The notes below the pieces were generated by a model. It did not search any database, was not told the DNA's origin, and was given only the letters and a program-made list of their open reading frames with translations. 64,000 nt of DNA, from the NCBI GenBank assembly GCA_040387515.1, contig JAZKDP010000018.1, forward strand, positions 32,079-96,078, written 5' to 3'. This DNA comes from Methylotenera_A sp040387515 (GTDB lineage: Bacteria; Pseudomonadota; Gammaproteobacteria; Burkholderiales; Methylophilaceae). Of this stretch, positions 1 through 8,366 are shown piece by piece. The first letter of the stretch is position 1; every line of letters starts with the position of its first letter. Position numbers and translations under genes: made by a program.

Positions 1-560
1 CATCTGAACCCAAGGGACCAGTGAAAGCCGTGCCTGGTACAGGACTGAATGTTCCAATCTGGATTCTTGGCTCAAGCCTCTATGGGGCTCAGCTTGCAGC
101 AGCGATGGGATTACCCTACGCATTTGCCTCTCATTTCGCACCTGCCCAGATGATGCAAGCAATAGAAATATACCGTGAAACATTTCGCCCATCACAATAT
201 TTAGCGAAGCCTTATGTCATGCTAGGGTTCAATGTGTTTGCTGCTGATACAAATGAAGAAGCGCACTTACTGGCCTCTTCAATGCAACAGGCTTTTGTCA
301 ACTTGCGAAGTGGCCATCCTTCGACGCTACCTCCGCCCGTAGCTGATTATTGGAATCAAATTGGTGGGGCAGAGCGTGCATTACTTAATCAGGTGCTTTC
401 ATGCTCAGCGATAGGTTCTGAGGAAAAAATACTGGAGGAAATAAGGGATTTTATTACTAAGACAGAGGCAGATGAGTTAATGATAACTTCGCAGATATAC
501 GAACATGCTGCGCGTCTTAAATCGTATGAAATGACTGCGAAAATCTATGACAGTTTGTAG
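1..560 (+). CDS. LLM-class flavin-dependent oxidoreductase, C-terminal part
   Basis: This is the C-terminal ~186 residues of a luciferase-like (bacterial luciferase alpha/beta barrel) FMN- or F420-type oxidoreductase. The reading frame is open to the left edge, so the gene starts outside the window and the GTG at 21 is an internal valine. The stretches VPIWILGSSLYGAQLAAAMG and PYAFASHFAPAQMMQA are typical of the luciferase-family group that includes YhbW/MsnO8-like proteins. The substrate cannot be told from this fragment. The frame ends at TAG 558-560, and HU follows convergently on the minus strand. Family assignment is firm; biological role is unknown. Confidence 0.85.
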   Translation, partial: SEPKGPVKAVPGTGLNVPIWILGSSLYGAQLAAAMGLPYAFASHFAPAQMMQAIEIYRETFRPSQYLAKPYVMLGFNVFAADTNEEAHLLASSMQQAFVNLRSGHPSTLPPPVADYWNQIGGAERALLNQVLSCSAIGSEEKILEEIRDFITKTEADELMITSQIYEHAARLKSYEMTAKIYDSL

Positions 561-639
561 ATTGTTACCGAATACGAATAATCAAAATAGACTCAAAGCG
601 AATATTCATTTTGGCAAAAATGATTTGGAGTAGATAGTT

Positions 640-686
640 CTAAATTAAGGCCGTTATTTGATAATCATTCAACGACCTTAATTTAG
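640..686 (-). terminator. Stem-loop between the flavin oxidoreductase and hup
   Basis: Arms 640-655 and 671-686 are complementary over 16 positions around a 15-nt loop. The single mismatch becomes a G-U wobble when read as minus-strand RNA, so the stem is complete only in the hup transcript. It starts 12 bases after the hup stop. There is no clear U-tract, so it may be a 3'-end stabilising hairpin or a weak terminator. Confidence 0.5.
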
Positions 687-697
687 AATATTGAAAC

Positions 698-970
698 TTA
701 ATTTACAGCATCTTTTAAAGTTTTGCCTGCTGAGAATCCAGGTGCCGTACGTGCAGCAATTTTCAGTTCTTCACCAGTACGTGGATTGCGGCCAGTACGT
801 GCAGCACGTTTAGTAACTTTAAATGTTCCAAAACCAACTAATGTCACTGCCTCACCTTTACTCAGTGCAGATGTAATTGCAGCTGTAATTGCATCAATAG
901 CACGGCCTGCATCTGCTTTAGTCAGTTCTGCGCTCGTCGCAATTTCAGCAATCAATTCAGTTTTATTCAT
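698..970 (-). CDS. hupB: HU family DNA-binding protein
   Basis: A 90-residue histone-like nucleoid protein of the HU-beta type. It begins MNKTELIAEIA, carries the VGFGTFKV turn into the beta arm, and has the arm signature GRNPRTGEELKI, followed by the closing C-terminal helix. HU binds DNA as a dimer, bends it and compacts the nucleoid. Length and motif order are exactly those of the family, with no extension or degradation. The ATG is preceded by a good ribosome site (AAGGA, about 8 nt upstream). The gene is monocistronic, with a stem-loop shortly after the stop. IHF alpha/beta are close relatives, but the sequence reads as HU. Confidence 0.95.
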   Translation of the reverse strand: MNKTELIAEIATSAELTKADAGRAIDAITAAITSALSKGEAVTLVGFGTFKVTKRAARTGRNPRTGEELKIAARTAPGFSAGKTLKDAVN

Positions 971-1110
971 ATTCTTAATCCTTCAAAAATGTAGTTGAGT
1001 TCAATCGAGTCCATACTTTGCGGATTATTGAATCGCGTGTCAACAAATTAAGGCATAGAAGTTTAAAATTATTCCTTTGCAGAAGATTAAAAGCACAAAC
1101 TCAACCCAAG

Positions 1111-2106
1111 TTAATTCACCGTCACGTACTTACTTAAATTTTCTGGTGGCATTTCAATTAATGATTGCTTCATCTCAGCTACTTCATCCATTGGCGTGCG
1201 TCCAAAGAAACGTTTGAATTCCCTGCTAAATTGGGAAATGCTGATATACCCGACTTTTCTTGAAGCTGTTGACGCACTCATGCCATCTTGCATCATGTGA
1301 AGCCGCGCTTTGTGCAGCCGCGCTGTTTTAAGATATTGCATGGGCGATGTGGCGGTGAGCGCTTTAAAATTGGAATGAAAAGCCGCCACACTCATATTGG
1401 CTTCTTTGGCCAAAATCGCCACATCTAAGCCGCCCGCAAAATCAGCATGTATGCGCTTTAACGCTTTACCAATCTTACTGAAATGACTTTGATGCATTAA
1501 CGTTTCACGAATGGCAGCGCCTTGTTCTCCCGTCAATACGCGGTAATAAATTTCCCGCATAATAGAATTGCCTAATATTTGGCACTCTTGTGGCGAGGCA
1601 AGTACTTCCAGCAATCTGACCACGGCGTCAGACAATTTGTCATCCATGGCGGTAGAAACCATGCCAAGTTGCGGCAATCCCGATTGTTGATTGTTTGAAT
1701 CCAAAGATAGAACCAATTCAGCCACAACTGCAAGATTAATACGGATAGAAATTGCCAACATAGGTTTTTCCGCAGTTCCAAAAGTCTCGCTTTCAAAAGG
1801 CAGGGGTAATGACAGCACCAAAAATTGTTGAGGACAATATTGGAAAGTCTGATTACCAAGGTATCCCATTTTTCTGCCTTGCAAGACAACGACGATACTA
1901 GGCTCATACAGAACTGGCATTCTTGGCATGTATCGGTTGGCACGCATCAGCTTCACACCATCCAGAATAGACAAAGTGTAACCCTCATTAGGGGCAAGTT
2001 TTAACAATAACTCAATCATTAGCTGCTTTTTCGTCATGATTTTTCCCAATTGAATATCATCATAAATATGCAGTATATTAGGCATTAATTTATATTTAAT
2101 GTCCAT
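1111..2106 (-). CDS. AraC family transcriptional regulator
   Basis: A 331-residue one-component regulator. The N-terminal ~200 residues match the AraC_N (PF06719) type sensor domain, with LAPNEGYT, LYEPSIVVVLQGRK and FLVLSLPLPFESE. The C-terminal ~100 residues carry the two helix-turn-helix units of AraC/XylS proteins, including MSVAAFHSNFKALTATSPMQ and VGYISISQFSREFKRFFG. The annotated ATG is at 2106. An internal Met at residue 24 (MTKKQLM) lies nearer the usual domain start, so the first 23 residues may be untranslated. It is divergent from the PQQ-type dehydrogenase gene across a ~160-bp gap, which suggests control of that gene. The ligand is unknown. Confidence 0.88.
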   Translation of the reverse strand: MDIKYKLMPNILHIYDDIQLGKIMTKKQLMIELLLKLAPNEGYTLSILDGVKLMRANRYMPRMPVLYEPSIVVVLQGRKMGYLGNQTFQYCPQQFLVLSLPLPFESETFGTAEKPMLAISIRINLAVVAELVLSLDSNNQQSGLPQLGMVSTAMDDKLSDAVVRLLEVLASPQECQILGNSIMREIYYRVLTGEQGAAIRETLMHQSHFSKIGKALKRIHADFAGGLDVAILAKEANMSVAAFHSNFKALTATSPMQYLKTARLHKARLHMMQDGMSASTASRKVGYISISQFSREFKRFFGRTPMDEVAEMKQSLIEMPPENLSKYVTVN

Positions 2107-2266
2107 ATTAAAATAGGAATAGGCAATATATAAAGAACTTTAGGCATTTTACTATTCAGCATATAAACCTAAACTTGCTTAGCGTTCTGAACCTGCTTTG
2201 CCATAAAAAATATGTGCTAAGTAAACATGTGAATGAACATTCGAATCATTGATAGAAAGAGGCATT

Positions 2267-4222
2267 ATGAAAACCAGATTTAAAATAGTGAATGCATTAA
2301 TACTTGCAACATTAGGGTTACATGCAATTTCCAGCTTGGCAGGAATCGCCGATGTTGAAGCCAATTTGAGCAAGCTGCGCATGCCGCCAGGTTTTAAAGT
2401 AGAGGTTTATGCTGAAGTGCCAGGCGCGCGTCAGATGACTTTGGGAACAAATGGTAATGTGTATGTTGGCACCCGTGGCAACAAACTGTATGCGGTAGTC
2501 GACAAGAATAAAGACCGTAAGGCAGACGGCGTTGTAACAATGATGGATGACTTAAAAGTTGGCAATGGTGTGGCGATGTACGATGGCAATCTTTATGTGG
2601 CTGAACAAAACCGTATTACCCGAGTGGCCGCACCTGATTTCGATTTGAATCTTCCATTCATGAAAATGCGTGAAGTGATCTACGACAAACTTCCAAACAA
2701 AGATCATCACGGATGGCGTTATATGACATTCGGGCCAGATGGAAAGCTCTATGTGACAATCGGTGCGCCGTGCAACATCTGTGATCCCCAAGGTATAGAA
2801 GCAAGCATCATTCGTATGAATCCTGATGGTAGTAATGTGGAAACCTTTGCCAAAGGCGTTAGAAATTCAGTCGGTATGGATTTCCAGCCAGGCACAAACA
2901 CACTGTTTTTTACGGACAACGGCGTGGATATGATGGGCGACGATATTCCGCATGACGAACTGAATGCAGCACCTAAGAAAGATATGCATTTTGGCTTCCC
3001 ATTCTTTGCAGGTGGTAACGCTCGCCAAGCTGAATGGAAAGATAAAACGCCCCCCAAAAATGTCATCTACCCAGTTGCAGAATTTCAAGCCCACAGCGCC
3101 AATTTAGGTTTAAAGTTCTACACGGGGAAACAGTTTCCTACGGAATATCAGAACAGCGTAATTATTGCCCAACATGGCTCATGGAATCGCACTAAACCTG
3201 TAGGTTATCAATTAATGCGCGTCACTTTTGATGAAAAGCACCAAGTGAAAGGCAGTGAAGTATTTATCGATGGTTGGTTAGCTGACGGTGAAATATGGGG
3301 CCGCCCAACCGATGTGTTGCAATTGCCTGATGGCTCTCTGCTAGTGTCTGATGATTACAATGACGTTATTTACCGTGTGAGCTATGGTGAGCAAGCGACA
3401 AAACCTGCACTTAAAGCAACTGCAGCTTCTGCCACGACCTTAACTGGTTTGCAGATGCCAGAGTCATCAATCGCTCATCCCGACGGCCGCATTTTTATCA
3501 CTGAAATTGGTGGATTCGGTACAAATGGTGATGGTAAGGTTACCGTGTTAAATACGGACGGCTCTACCAAAACACTAGCGGATGGCTTAAATGATCCTAA
3601 AGGCATCGACCTTTTTAACAACCAATTATATGTTGCTGATGTTAATCAGGTAGTTCGTATCGATCTTGATGGTAAAAAGACTGTCATCGCTAAACCAACT
3701 GACTTTCAGAATACACCAATCTTTCTGAATGATATTGAAATTGATGGTTTAGGTAATGTGTATGTATCAGATAGTGGTGATGATAATGGCAAGCATGGCG
3801 CAATCTACAAAATCACGCCTGCTGGAAAAGTCATTCAGATTATCAATGACAAATCAGGCATTAAACGCCCTAATGGCTTATTGATGGACGGTCCTAATAA
3901 ACTGCTAGTCGCTGATTTTGGTACCGGCAAGTTGTTCCAAGTGACATTTGATGGCGTATCCAGCAAACCGAAATCAAAAGTTACTTTGTTAAATAGTGGC
4001 TTTGGTGGCGCTGATGGATTAATCAGAGATGCGAATGGCATTCTATATGTCAGCGATTGGGCAAACGGTAAGGTTTGGCAATTAAGTGAGCCTAAAGCCA
4101 CTCCTCAGTTAATTACAGAGGGTCATCAGTCAGCAGCAGATATTTCCTTGTCTCTCGATGGTAAATACATTCTGATGCCAGATATGAAAGCAGGGCAGTT
4201 TATTTCATTACCAATCAAGTAA
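2267..4222 (+). CDS. Secreted PQQ-dependent sugar dehydrogenase-like double beta-propeller
   Basis: About 651 residues from ATG 2267, chosen over a TTG at 2249 because a GAAAGAGG ribosome site ends 4 nt before it and a Sec signal peptide starts there (MKTRFK, hydrophobic core, cut near SLAG). The N-terminal ~370 residues resemble the soluble glucose/sorbosone dehydrogenase propeller (PF07995 type): MPPGFKVEVYAEVPGARQM, HHGWRYMTFGPDGKLYV, GAPCNICDP and AQHGSWNRTKPVGY. The C-terminal ~270 residues form a second propeller of NHL/SMP-30 style repeats (GLNDPKGIDLFNNQLYVADV, DWANGKVWQL). The likely role is periplasmic PQQ-linked oxidation; the substrate is unknown. There is no haem-binding CxxCH. 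A strong terminator follows. Confidence 0.82.
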   Translation: MKTRFKIVNALILATLGLHAISSLAGIADVEANLSKLRMPPGFKVEVYAEVPGARQMTLGTNGNVYVGTRGNKLYAVVDKNKDRKADGVVTMMDDLKVGNGVAMYDGNLYVAEQNRITRVAAPDFDLNLPFMKMREVIYDKLPNKDHHGWRYMTFGPDGKLYVTIGAPCNICDPQGIEASIIRMNPDGSNVETFAKGVRNSVGMDFQPGTNTLFFTDNGVDMMGDDIPHDELNAAPKKDMHFGFPFFAGGNARQAEWKDKTPPKNVIYPVAEFQAHSANLGLKFYTGKQFPTEYQNSVIIAQHGSWNRTKPVGYQLMRVTFDEKHQVKGSEVFIDGWLADGEIWGRPTDVLQLPDGSLLVSDDYNDVIYRVSYGEQATKPALKATAASATTLTGLQMPESSIAHPDGRIFITEIGGFGTNGDGKVTVLNTDGSTKTLADGLNDPKGIDLFNNQLYVADVNQVVRIDLDGKKTVIAKPTDFQNTPIFLNDIEIDGLGNVYVSDSGDDNGKHGAIYKITPAGKVIQIINDKSGIKRPNGLLMDGPNKLLVADFGTGKLFQVTFDGVSSKPKSKVTLLNSGFGGADGLIRDANGILYVSDWANGKVWQLSEPKATPQLITEGHQSAADISLSLDGKYILMPDMKAGQFISLPIK

Positions 4223-4232
4223 TGGGTATGTA

Positions 4233-4265
4233 ATAGAAAAAGCCGGCATTGCCGGCTTTTTCTAT
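4233..4265. terminator. Bidirectional intrinsic terminator
   Basis: A perfect 15-bp inverted repeat (ATAGAAAAAGCCGGC with its complement) around a 3-nt loop. It has an A-run and a U-run, so it can end both the rightward dehydrogenase transcript and the leftward tag transcript. Confidence 0.9.
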
Positions 4266-4271
4266 GTCCAT

Positions 4272-4853
4272 TTAACTATCGACGAATGTCGTTGAACAAA
4301 AGCAATCGGAGGAATGGTCATTCACAATCCCAATTGCCTGCATCCAAGCGTAAACAATCGTTGGCCCAACGAACTTAAAACCACGGCGCTTTAACTCTTT
4401 TGAAATCTCTTCAGAAAGAGGCGTTGTAACAGGAACATTTAAGCCATCGCCTTTCAATACTTTACCTTTTGTAAAAGACCAGCAAAAATCACTGAAATCC
4501 TCACCTTTTTCCATCATATCGCAATAGATTTTTGCGCCGTTGATTGTCGCCTCAATTTTAGCGCGCGCACGAATAATCCCTTCGTCATTCATCAGGCGTT
4601 CTATATCTTTGTCGTTGAAGTTGGCTACTTTTACAGGGTCAAAATCAGCAAATGCCTGACGAAACGCCTCACGCTTTTTAAGCACAGTGATCCAAGCAAG
4701 CCCTGCCTGAAAACCTTCCAGCATCAGCATTTCCCAGAGCATGCGTGAATCGCGCTGCGGAATTCCCCATTCGGTATCATGATAGGCCTGCATCAGCACA
4801 TTGCTTTCTGCCCAAGCACAACGTTTGCGATTATTGACTTCGTTTGGATTCAT
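4272..4853 (-). CDS. tag: DNA-3-methyladenine glycosylase I
   Basis: A 193-residue base-excision-repair enzyme that removes 3-methyladenine from alkylated DNA. It aligns throughout with E. coli Tag: RCAWAES, AYHDTEWG, LEGFQAGLAWITVLKKRE, GIIRARAKI, WSFT, KRRGFKFVGPTIVYAWMQA and VNDH. The zinc ligands of the family are present (C12, H25, H180, C184), as is the catalytic-pocket glutamate (E46). It is about six residues longer than E. coli Tag at each end. It is convergent with the dehydrogenase gene and shares its terminator. The SOS/Ada regulation state is not visible. Confidence 0.96.
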   Translation of the reverse strand: MNPNEVNNRKRCAWAESNVLMQAYHDTEWGIPQRDSRMLWEMLMLEGFQAGLAWITVLKKREAFRQAFADFDPVKVANFNDKDIERLMNDEGIIRARAKIEATINGAKIYCDMMEKGEDFSDFCWSFTKGKVLKGDGLNVPVTTPLSEEISKELKRRGFKFVGPTIVYAWMQAIGIVNDHSSDCFCSTTFVDS

Positions 4854-5077
4854 TTAGGTAACAATTAATGTGATTTTTATAATAGTTTATGCAAATCGTC
4901 ATTAATTTGCTGATTCATTGTAACGGTTTTTGGTCAGCAATAAGGTCACATCGGTATGAGATAAGAAGTTCAAATGCCTGTTAGACAACTGTGCGGCTAG
5001 CTTGGGTCACACCGAATTTCCACACATCTCATGATAAACTCACTTCAATATCTCAACTAACCAAGTAGTAGCAACAT

Positions 5078-5941
5078 ATGATTCAATACAACCCAAAAGA
5101 CTGGATTACTTTCATCTTCCGTTTTCACGAATCGGATACCTTTCGGCAACTTATCCCGATGATGATTTTCATTGGCTTGTATGCAGGTGGCATTGCTTAT
5201 TTGGAAATTGAATTTTGGCAACTTTCCGAAAAAAGTCATGTGAAGAACATCCCCGTAATGCACACCACAGTCAGTTTTGTATTGTCATTATTATTGGCTT
5301 ACAGAACCAACACCGCTTATGAGCGCTGGTGGGAAGGCAGGAAACTATGGGGCGCTTTAGTCAACAACAGCCGAAATCTGGCCATTAAACTTTCCGCTTA
5401 TTTATCAGAAGAAAGTGACCGAAATTTCTTCAAAAAAGTGATTCCAGCTTACGCATCGGTGCTTTCTAAACATTTACTGAATGAAGACGTCAGCAAAATG
5501 TTGTTTGACGGCTTGGATTTAGAAATCGACCACCACAAACACCACCCGAACCAAGTCGCTAAAATATTGTTTCAAAAAGCGAATGAGCTCTATACATCAG
5601 GCAAAATCACCGGCGACCAGTTTTATATCATCAACGCCGAACTTCAATCATTTACCGATATCTGTGGTGCTTGCGAACGCATCAAAAACACGCCAATTCC
5701 CTATTCTTACAGCGCGTTTATTAAAAAATTCATTTTCTTCTACATCATGACATTGCCGTTTGGCTACGTGTTTAGTTTGGGCTACTACGTGATTCCAATC
5801 GTTATTTTTATTTTTTATGTGCTAGCCAGTTTAGAACTAATTGCCGAAGAAATCGAAGACCCTTTTGGCGGCGATGATAACGACTTACCCACTAAAAAGA
5901 TTGCGGCGAATATCAAAAAGCATGTGGAAGAATTACTCTAA
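5078..5941 (+). CDS. Bestrophin family ion channel protein
   Basis: A 287-residue inner-membrane protein of the bestrophin/UPF0187 (YneE-like) family, homologous to bacterial pentameric bestrophin channels. It shows two hydrophobic segments near the N-terminus (around residues 24-42 and 62-78), the family signature LLAYRTNTAYERWWEGRKLWG after TM2 and a second hydrophobic pair near residues 210-265, ending with the EEIEDPFGGDDNDLP motif. That last motif matches the conserved acidic belt of the family. Ion selectivity cannot be predicted. It is monocistronic, with a weak ribosome site before ATG 5078. The 224-bp gap upstream shows no other gene. Confidence 0.88.
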   Translation: MIQYNPKDWITFIFRFHESDTFRQLIPMMIFIGLYAGGIAYLEIEFWQLSEKSHVKNIPVMHTTVSFVLSLLLAYRTNTAYERWWEGRKLWGALVNNSRNLAIKLSAYLSEESDRNFFKKVIPAYASVLSKHLLNEDVSKMLFDGLDLEIDHHKHHPNQVAKILFQKANELYTSGKITGDQFYIINAELQSFTDICGACERIKNTPIPYSYSAFIKKFIFFYIMTLPFGYVFSLGYYVIPIVIFIFYVLASLELIAEEIEDPFGGDDNDLPTKKIAANIKKHVEELL

Positions 5942-6044
5942 TCTTGTATTTTGAATAGATGATACTAAGGGCAGTGACTTAGGTATCTCCAACTAATATG
6001 GTTTAGGTGAGCTTAATGCATTAAGCTCACCTGAATATTTTAAT

Positions 6045-6503
6045 TTATTGACTGCAATGTCCTTTAGTAGCTAAACCCAAGCCTTGCACTTGTTTCTTGC
6101 CTTCTGCCTCATCTACCAACTTTAAACCGGCGCCACCAACCGCCACTCCAAATTTAATATATTGCTGAATAAAATAATTTTTTCCGCTTTCAGTTTTCAA
6201 CAGCAAATCGTTCGGTGAGAATTCAGACTCTGTAGAGATTTTATGCTCTTGCCCGGCAGCAACTTCCTCATAAAAGAATACGTTACGCGCAGTCTCGCCA
6301 ATACACTGACCATCAATCCATACGTCTTTTTTAAGCGCTGCACCAAACGACCCATAACGGTAAATATACAGACCAGACTTTCCTTCAGTAGGTGGAGAAA
6401 ATTGCTTGGCTGCACTGGCTTTTTCAGATGCTTCCATAGGCACCGAAGCGCAACCAACCACCAGCAAAGCGCTTAAAGCAACAAACATCGTTTTTTTGTT
6501 CAT
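6045..6503 (-). CDS. DUF2846 lipoprotein
   Basis: A lipoprotein of about 152 residues. ATG 6503 is preferred over the upstream TTG (6518), because translation from it gives a standard lipoprotein signal MNKKTMFVALSALLVVGCAS with lipobox VVGC. The mature part matches the DUF2846 family pattern: GLYIYRYGSFGAALKKDVWI, a surface-loop GETARNVFFYEEVAAG, and LLKTESGKNYFIQQY. The family has no established biochemical function; members are predicted envelope lipoproteins. It is convergent with the bestrophin gene across 104 bp and is likely transcribed alone. The family call is from memory of the conserved pattern. Confidence 0.8.
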   Translation of the reverse strand: MNKKTMFVALSALLVVGCASVPMEASEKASAAKQFSPPTEGKSGLYIYRYGSFGAALKKDVWIDGQCIGETARNVFFYEEVAAGQEHKISTESEFSPNDLLLKTESGKNYFIQQYIKFGVAVGGAGLKLVDEAEGKKQVQGLGLATKGHCSQ

Positions 6504-6688
6504 TTTTTGTTCTTTCAAGTATGAGTGTTTAATTTAGATATTCATTTTATGGCAGCAATTACGCTCGAAGTAGAGCAGTAAAAGCTGCGTAAATATACAT
6601 GAATTTTGAATTGTTGGAGTGTTCACGCCTGTTGGAATTGTGAGCTTTGAAATCCCTTGCCGCGCCTTCGACTTGAGCGGGAGTGGGG

Positions 6689-6740
6689 ATAAACTTTTAT
6701 TTAATTACTTTGATTTGAGCAGGCAAAAGTAAAAGTTTAT
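6689..6740. repeat. Inverted repeat downstream of the TIGR02391 gene
   Basis: Arms 6689-6699 and 6730-6740 are perfect 11-bp complements (ATAAACTTTTA) separated by 30 bases. It lies just past the stop of the minus-strand TIGR02391 gene. It is AT-only apart from one pair, so a terminator role is possible but weak. Confidence 0.35.
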
Positions 6741-6750
6741 ATAGGCATTG

Positions 6751-7491
6751 CTAATTTACTTTTCGACTATCAACAATTCTTAAAAGATGGCTTGCTAAAA
6801 CAACCATTTCTTGAGCTTCTGTAGGATCGTTAATAACTACAGTTCGATGAGAATGAGGGTTTTTGTATGAGCCAATTGCTCCCGCAAATAACTGCTTTAA
6901 TGCATCTCGTTCACTTACAGGCTGGTCTTGATTGGCTAATGGTCCATTGTTCTCATCAAACGCTCTACGCATCAACGTAACACCTAGAGTAGTGTCATCA
7001 AAGACCCCTAATTCACGCACTGCAATTTCTACAGCCCTAAAAGCTTTAAAGACAGCAGTCTCCAAGTCTCCACTCGCCAAATCTATCCAAACTTCTTCAG
7101 CAATAACTGGATGTAGCAGAGATTTAGGGAAAGCTACACCGCGTGCATAACTTTTAAAAGCCACCTCATTTAGTAGTTGTAATGCCTTACGAGAAAAACG
7201 CATCCAGCCATTATTGCCATTCATTCCAGGGTCTGGAATTAAAAGACCTTGTACCATAAGCCAATTCCAAGCCTCACCAAAAGCAAGTTCAGAATCGTTT
7301 ATCTTGTTTTGTGGGTATCCATCAGACATACCTGGAATTCCACTAATTTGGTTAATTAATCCCTGAATGTGGATTAAACCACTTTGCTGTTTATGCTCAA
7401 ATGCCAATTGAAGAACAACAAATGCAAGTTCTTCTGTTGATAATTCTAGTAAGACATCCACATCTGGAATAATTTCTGTTAAAAGGGGCAT
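6751..7491 (-). CDS. TIGR02391 family (Ymh-like) protein
   Basis: A 246-residue protein whose C-terminal half matches the TIGR02391/PF09509 pattern: LLHPVIAEEVWIDLASGDLE, AVFKAFRAVEIAVREL, a variable loop, FAGAIGSYKNPHSHRTV and AQEMVVLASHLLRIVD. The NPHSHR element resembles the (R)NxxxH region of HEPN-like folds. The N-terminal ~110 residues are helical with no recognised domain. Members are uncharacterised and often lie in mobile or defence-associated neighbourhoods (general knowledge, not tested here). It starts only 8 bases after the nrdJb stop on the same strand, so it should be co-transcribed with the ribonucleotide reductase genes. No signal peptide or TM is seen. Confidence 0.78.
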   Translation of the reverse strand: MPLLTEIIPDVDVLLELSTEELAFVVLQLAFEHKQQSGLIHIQGLINQISGIPGMSDGYPQNKINDSELAFGEAWNWLMVQGLLIPDPGMNGNNGWMRFSRKALQLLNEVAFKSYARGVAFPKSLLHPVIAEEVWIDLASGDLETAVFKAFRAVEIAVRELGVFDDTTLGVTLMRRAFDENNGPLANQDQPVSERDALKQLFAGAIGSYKNPHSHRTVVINDPTEAQEMVVLASHLLRIVDSRKVN

Positions 7492-7499
7492 TTAAAACT

Positions 7500-8192
7500 C
7501 TAACCGCACTTACTCTCACCACAATTCAAGCAAGTCAAACAACCATCCATAATAATCGCTGCTTTGGTTTGGCATTTATTGCACAGTTGTGCGCCTTTGG
7601 GGAAACCTTCTGCGTTCATGTCTTCGCCTGATTTCGCGTGTTTTTCCAAGTATTCAGCTTTTTTCTCATCCACCAGTTTTTGTTGATGCTGGTCTAAGCC
7701 TGGCTTTTTCAGCATGCCGATTTCTTGCAAATGTTGTTCTACCACTTCGCCAATCTCTGCCACTAAGCTTGGGACGAATTTGCCGCCTTTTTTAAAGTAG
7801 CCGCCGCTTGGCTCAAATACGCTTTTGAGTTCTTCCACCAAAAACGTGATGTCACCGCCTTTACGGAACACCGCTGACATCACGCGAGTGAGAGCGACTA
7901 TCCATTGAAAGTGATCCATATTTTTGGAGTTGATGAAAATCTCGAACGGGCGACGGTGTTCTTGCGGCGTGCCTTCGTTCATCACTACATCGTTAATGGT
8001 GATATAAAGCGCGTGCTCTGTGACTGGCGTTTTTACTTTATAGGTGCTGCCTGTGATTTTTTCCGGACGGTCTAGCGGTTCGCCCAGTTGTACGATTTTT
8101 GCGTTCGCTTCTTTAAGCTCTGCAGACTTTGCTTTGTCATCTTCGTTCACTAGCGCATAGCCAGTGATTTTTTTCTCAATTTTAACTGCCAT
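7500..8192 (-). CDS. nrdJb: Class II ribonucleotide reductase C-terminal subunit NrdJb-like (TSCPD domain)
   Basis: A 230-residue companion of the large class II reductase subunit encoded just upstream, as in the split NrdJa/NrdJb of Pseudomonas. The N-terminal part contains the TSCPD-type domain (HALYITINDVVM, RRPFEIFINSKNMDHFQWI, LTRVMSAVFRKGGD). The C-terminus carries a cysteine-rich tail (CNKC, CLTCLNCG, CG) that would supply the redox-active/zinc thiols missing from NrdJa. Strong ribosome site AAGGAGA six bases before the ATG. It lies between nrdJa (174-bp gap with a large hairpin) and the TIGR02391 gene (8-bp gap). The functional call is inferred from domain and context. Confidence 0.87.
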   Translation of the reverse strand: MAVKIEKKITGYALVNEDDKAKSAELKEANAKIVQLGEPLDRPEKITGSTYKVKTPVTEHALYITINDVVMNEGTPQEHRRPFEIFINSKNMDHFQWIVALTRVMSAVFRKGGDITFLVEELKSVFEPSGGYFKKGGKFVPSLVAEIGEVVEQHLQEIGMLKKPGLDQHQQKLVDEKKAEYLEKHAKSGEDMNAEGFPKGAQLCNKCQTKAAIIMDGCLTCLNCGESKCG

Positions 8193-8264
8193 TTTGTTCT
8201 CCTTTTGAGGTCAACCCTCTAACTTATTTGCCTCTGTTTTAAGCGTAGCGTGTGCGGTTAAGAC

Positions 8265-8332
8265 AAGGCGCGTTTGGATTTTTACCGGAATGTACAGGTA
8301 GTACATGAGGATTAAAAATACAAACGCTACCT
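8265..8332. repeat. Long imperfect palindrome between nrdJa and nrdJb
   Basis: A 68-bp hairpin-forming element. The outer arms GCGTTTGGATTTTTACCGG (from 8270) and the complement of the segment ending at 8327 match with few differences. The core is ATGTAC-AGGTA-GTACAT (8290-8306), a perfect 6-bp stem. It lies wholly in the intergenic gap inside an operon. It resembles a dispersed intergenic palindromic repeat, but only this copy is seen in the window. It could also attenuate or process the nrdJ mRNA. Confidence 0.6.
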
Positions 8333-8366
8333 TAGTATTTAAACCATGTATTACAAATAAAGCCGC

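Noticed and set aside
723..998. Plus-strand 91-aa ORF opposite HU
   Set aside because: It is a shadow of the conserved HU gene with alanine/serine-rich antisense composition and no ribosome site.
5057..5263. Minus-strand ORF overlapping the bestrophin start
   Set aside because: Antisense to the conserved bestrophin N-terminus with no supporting signals.
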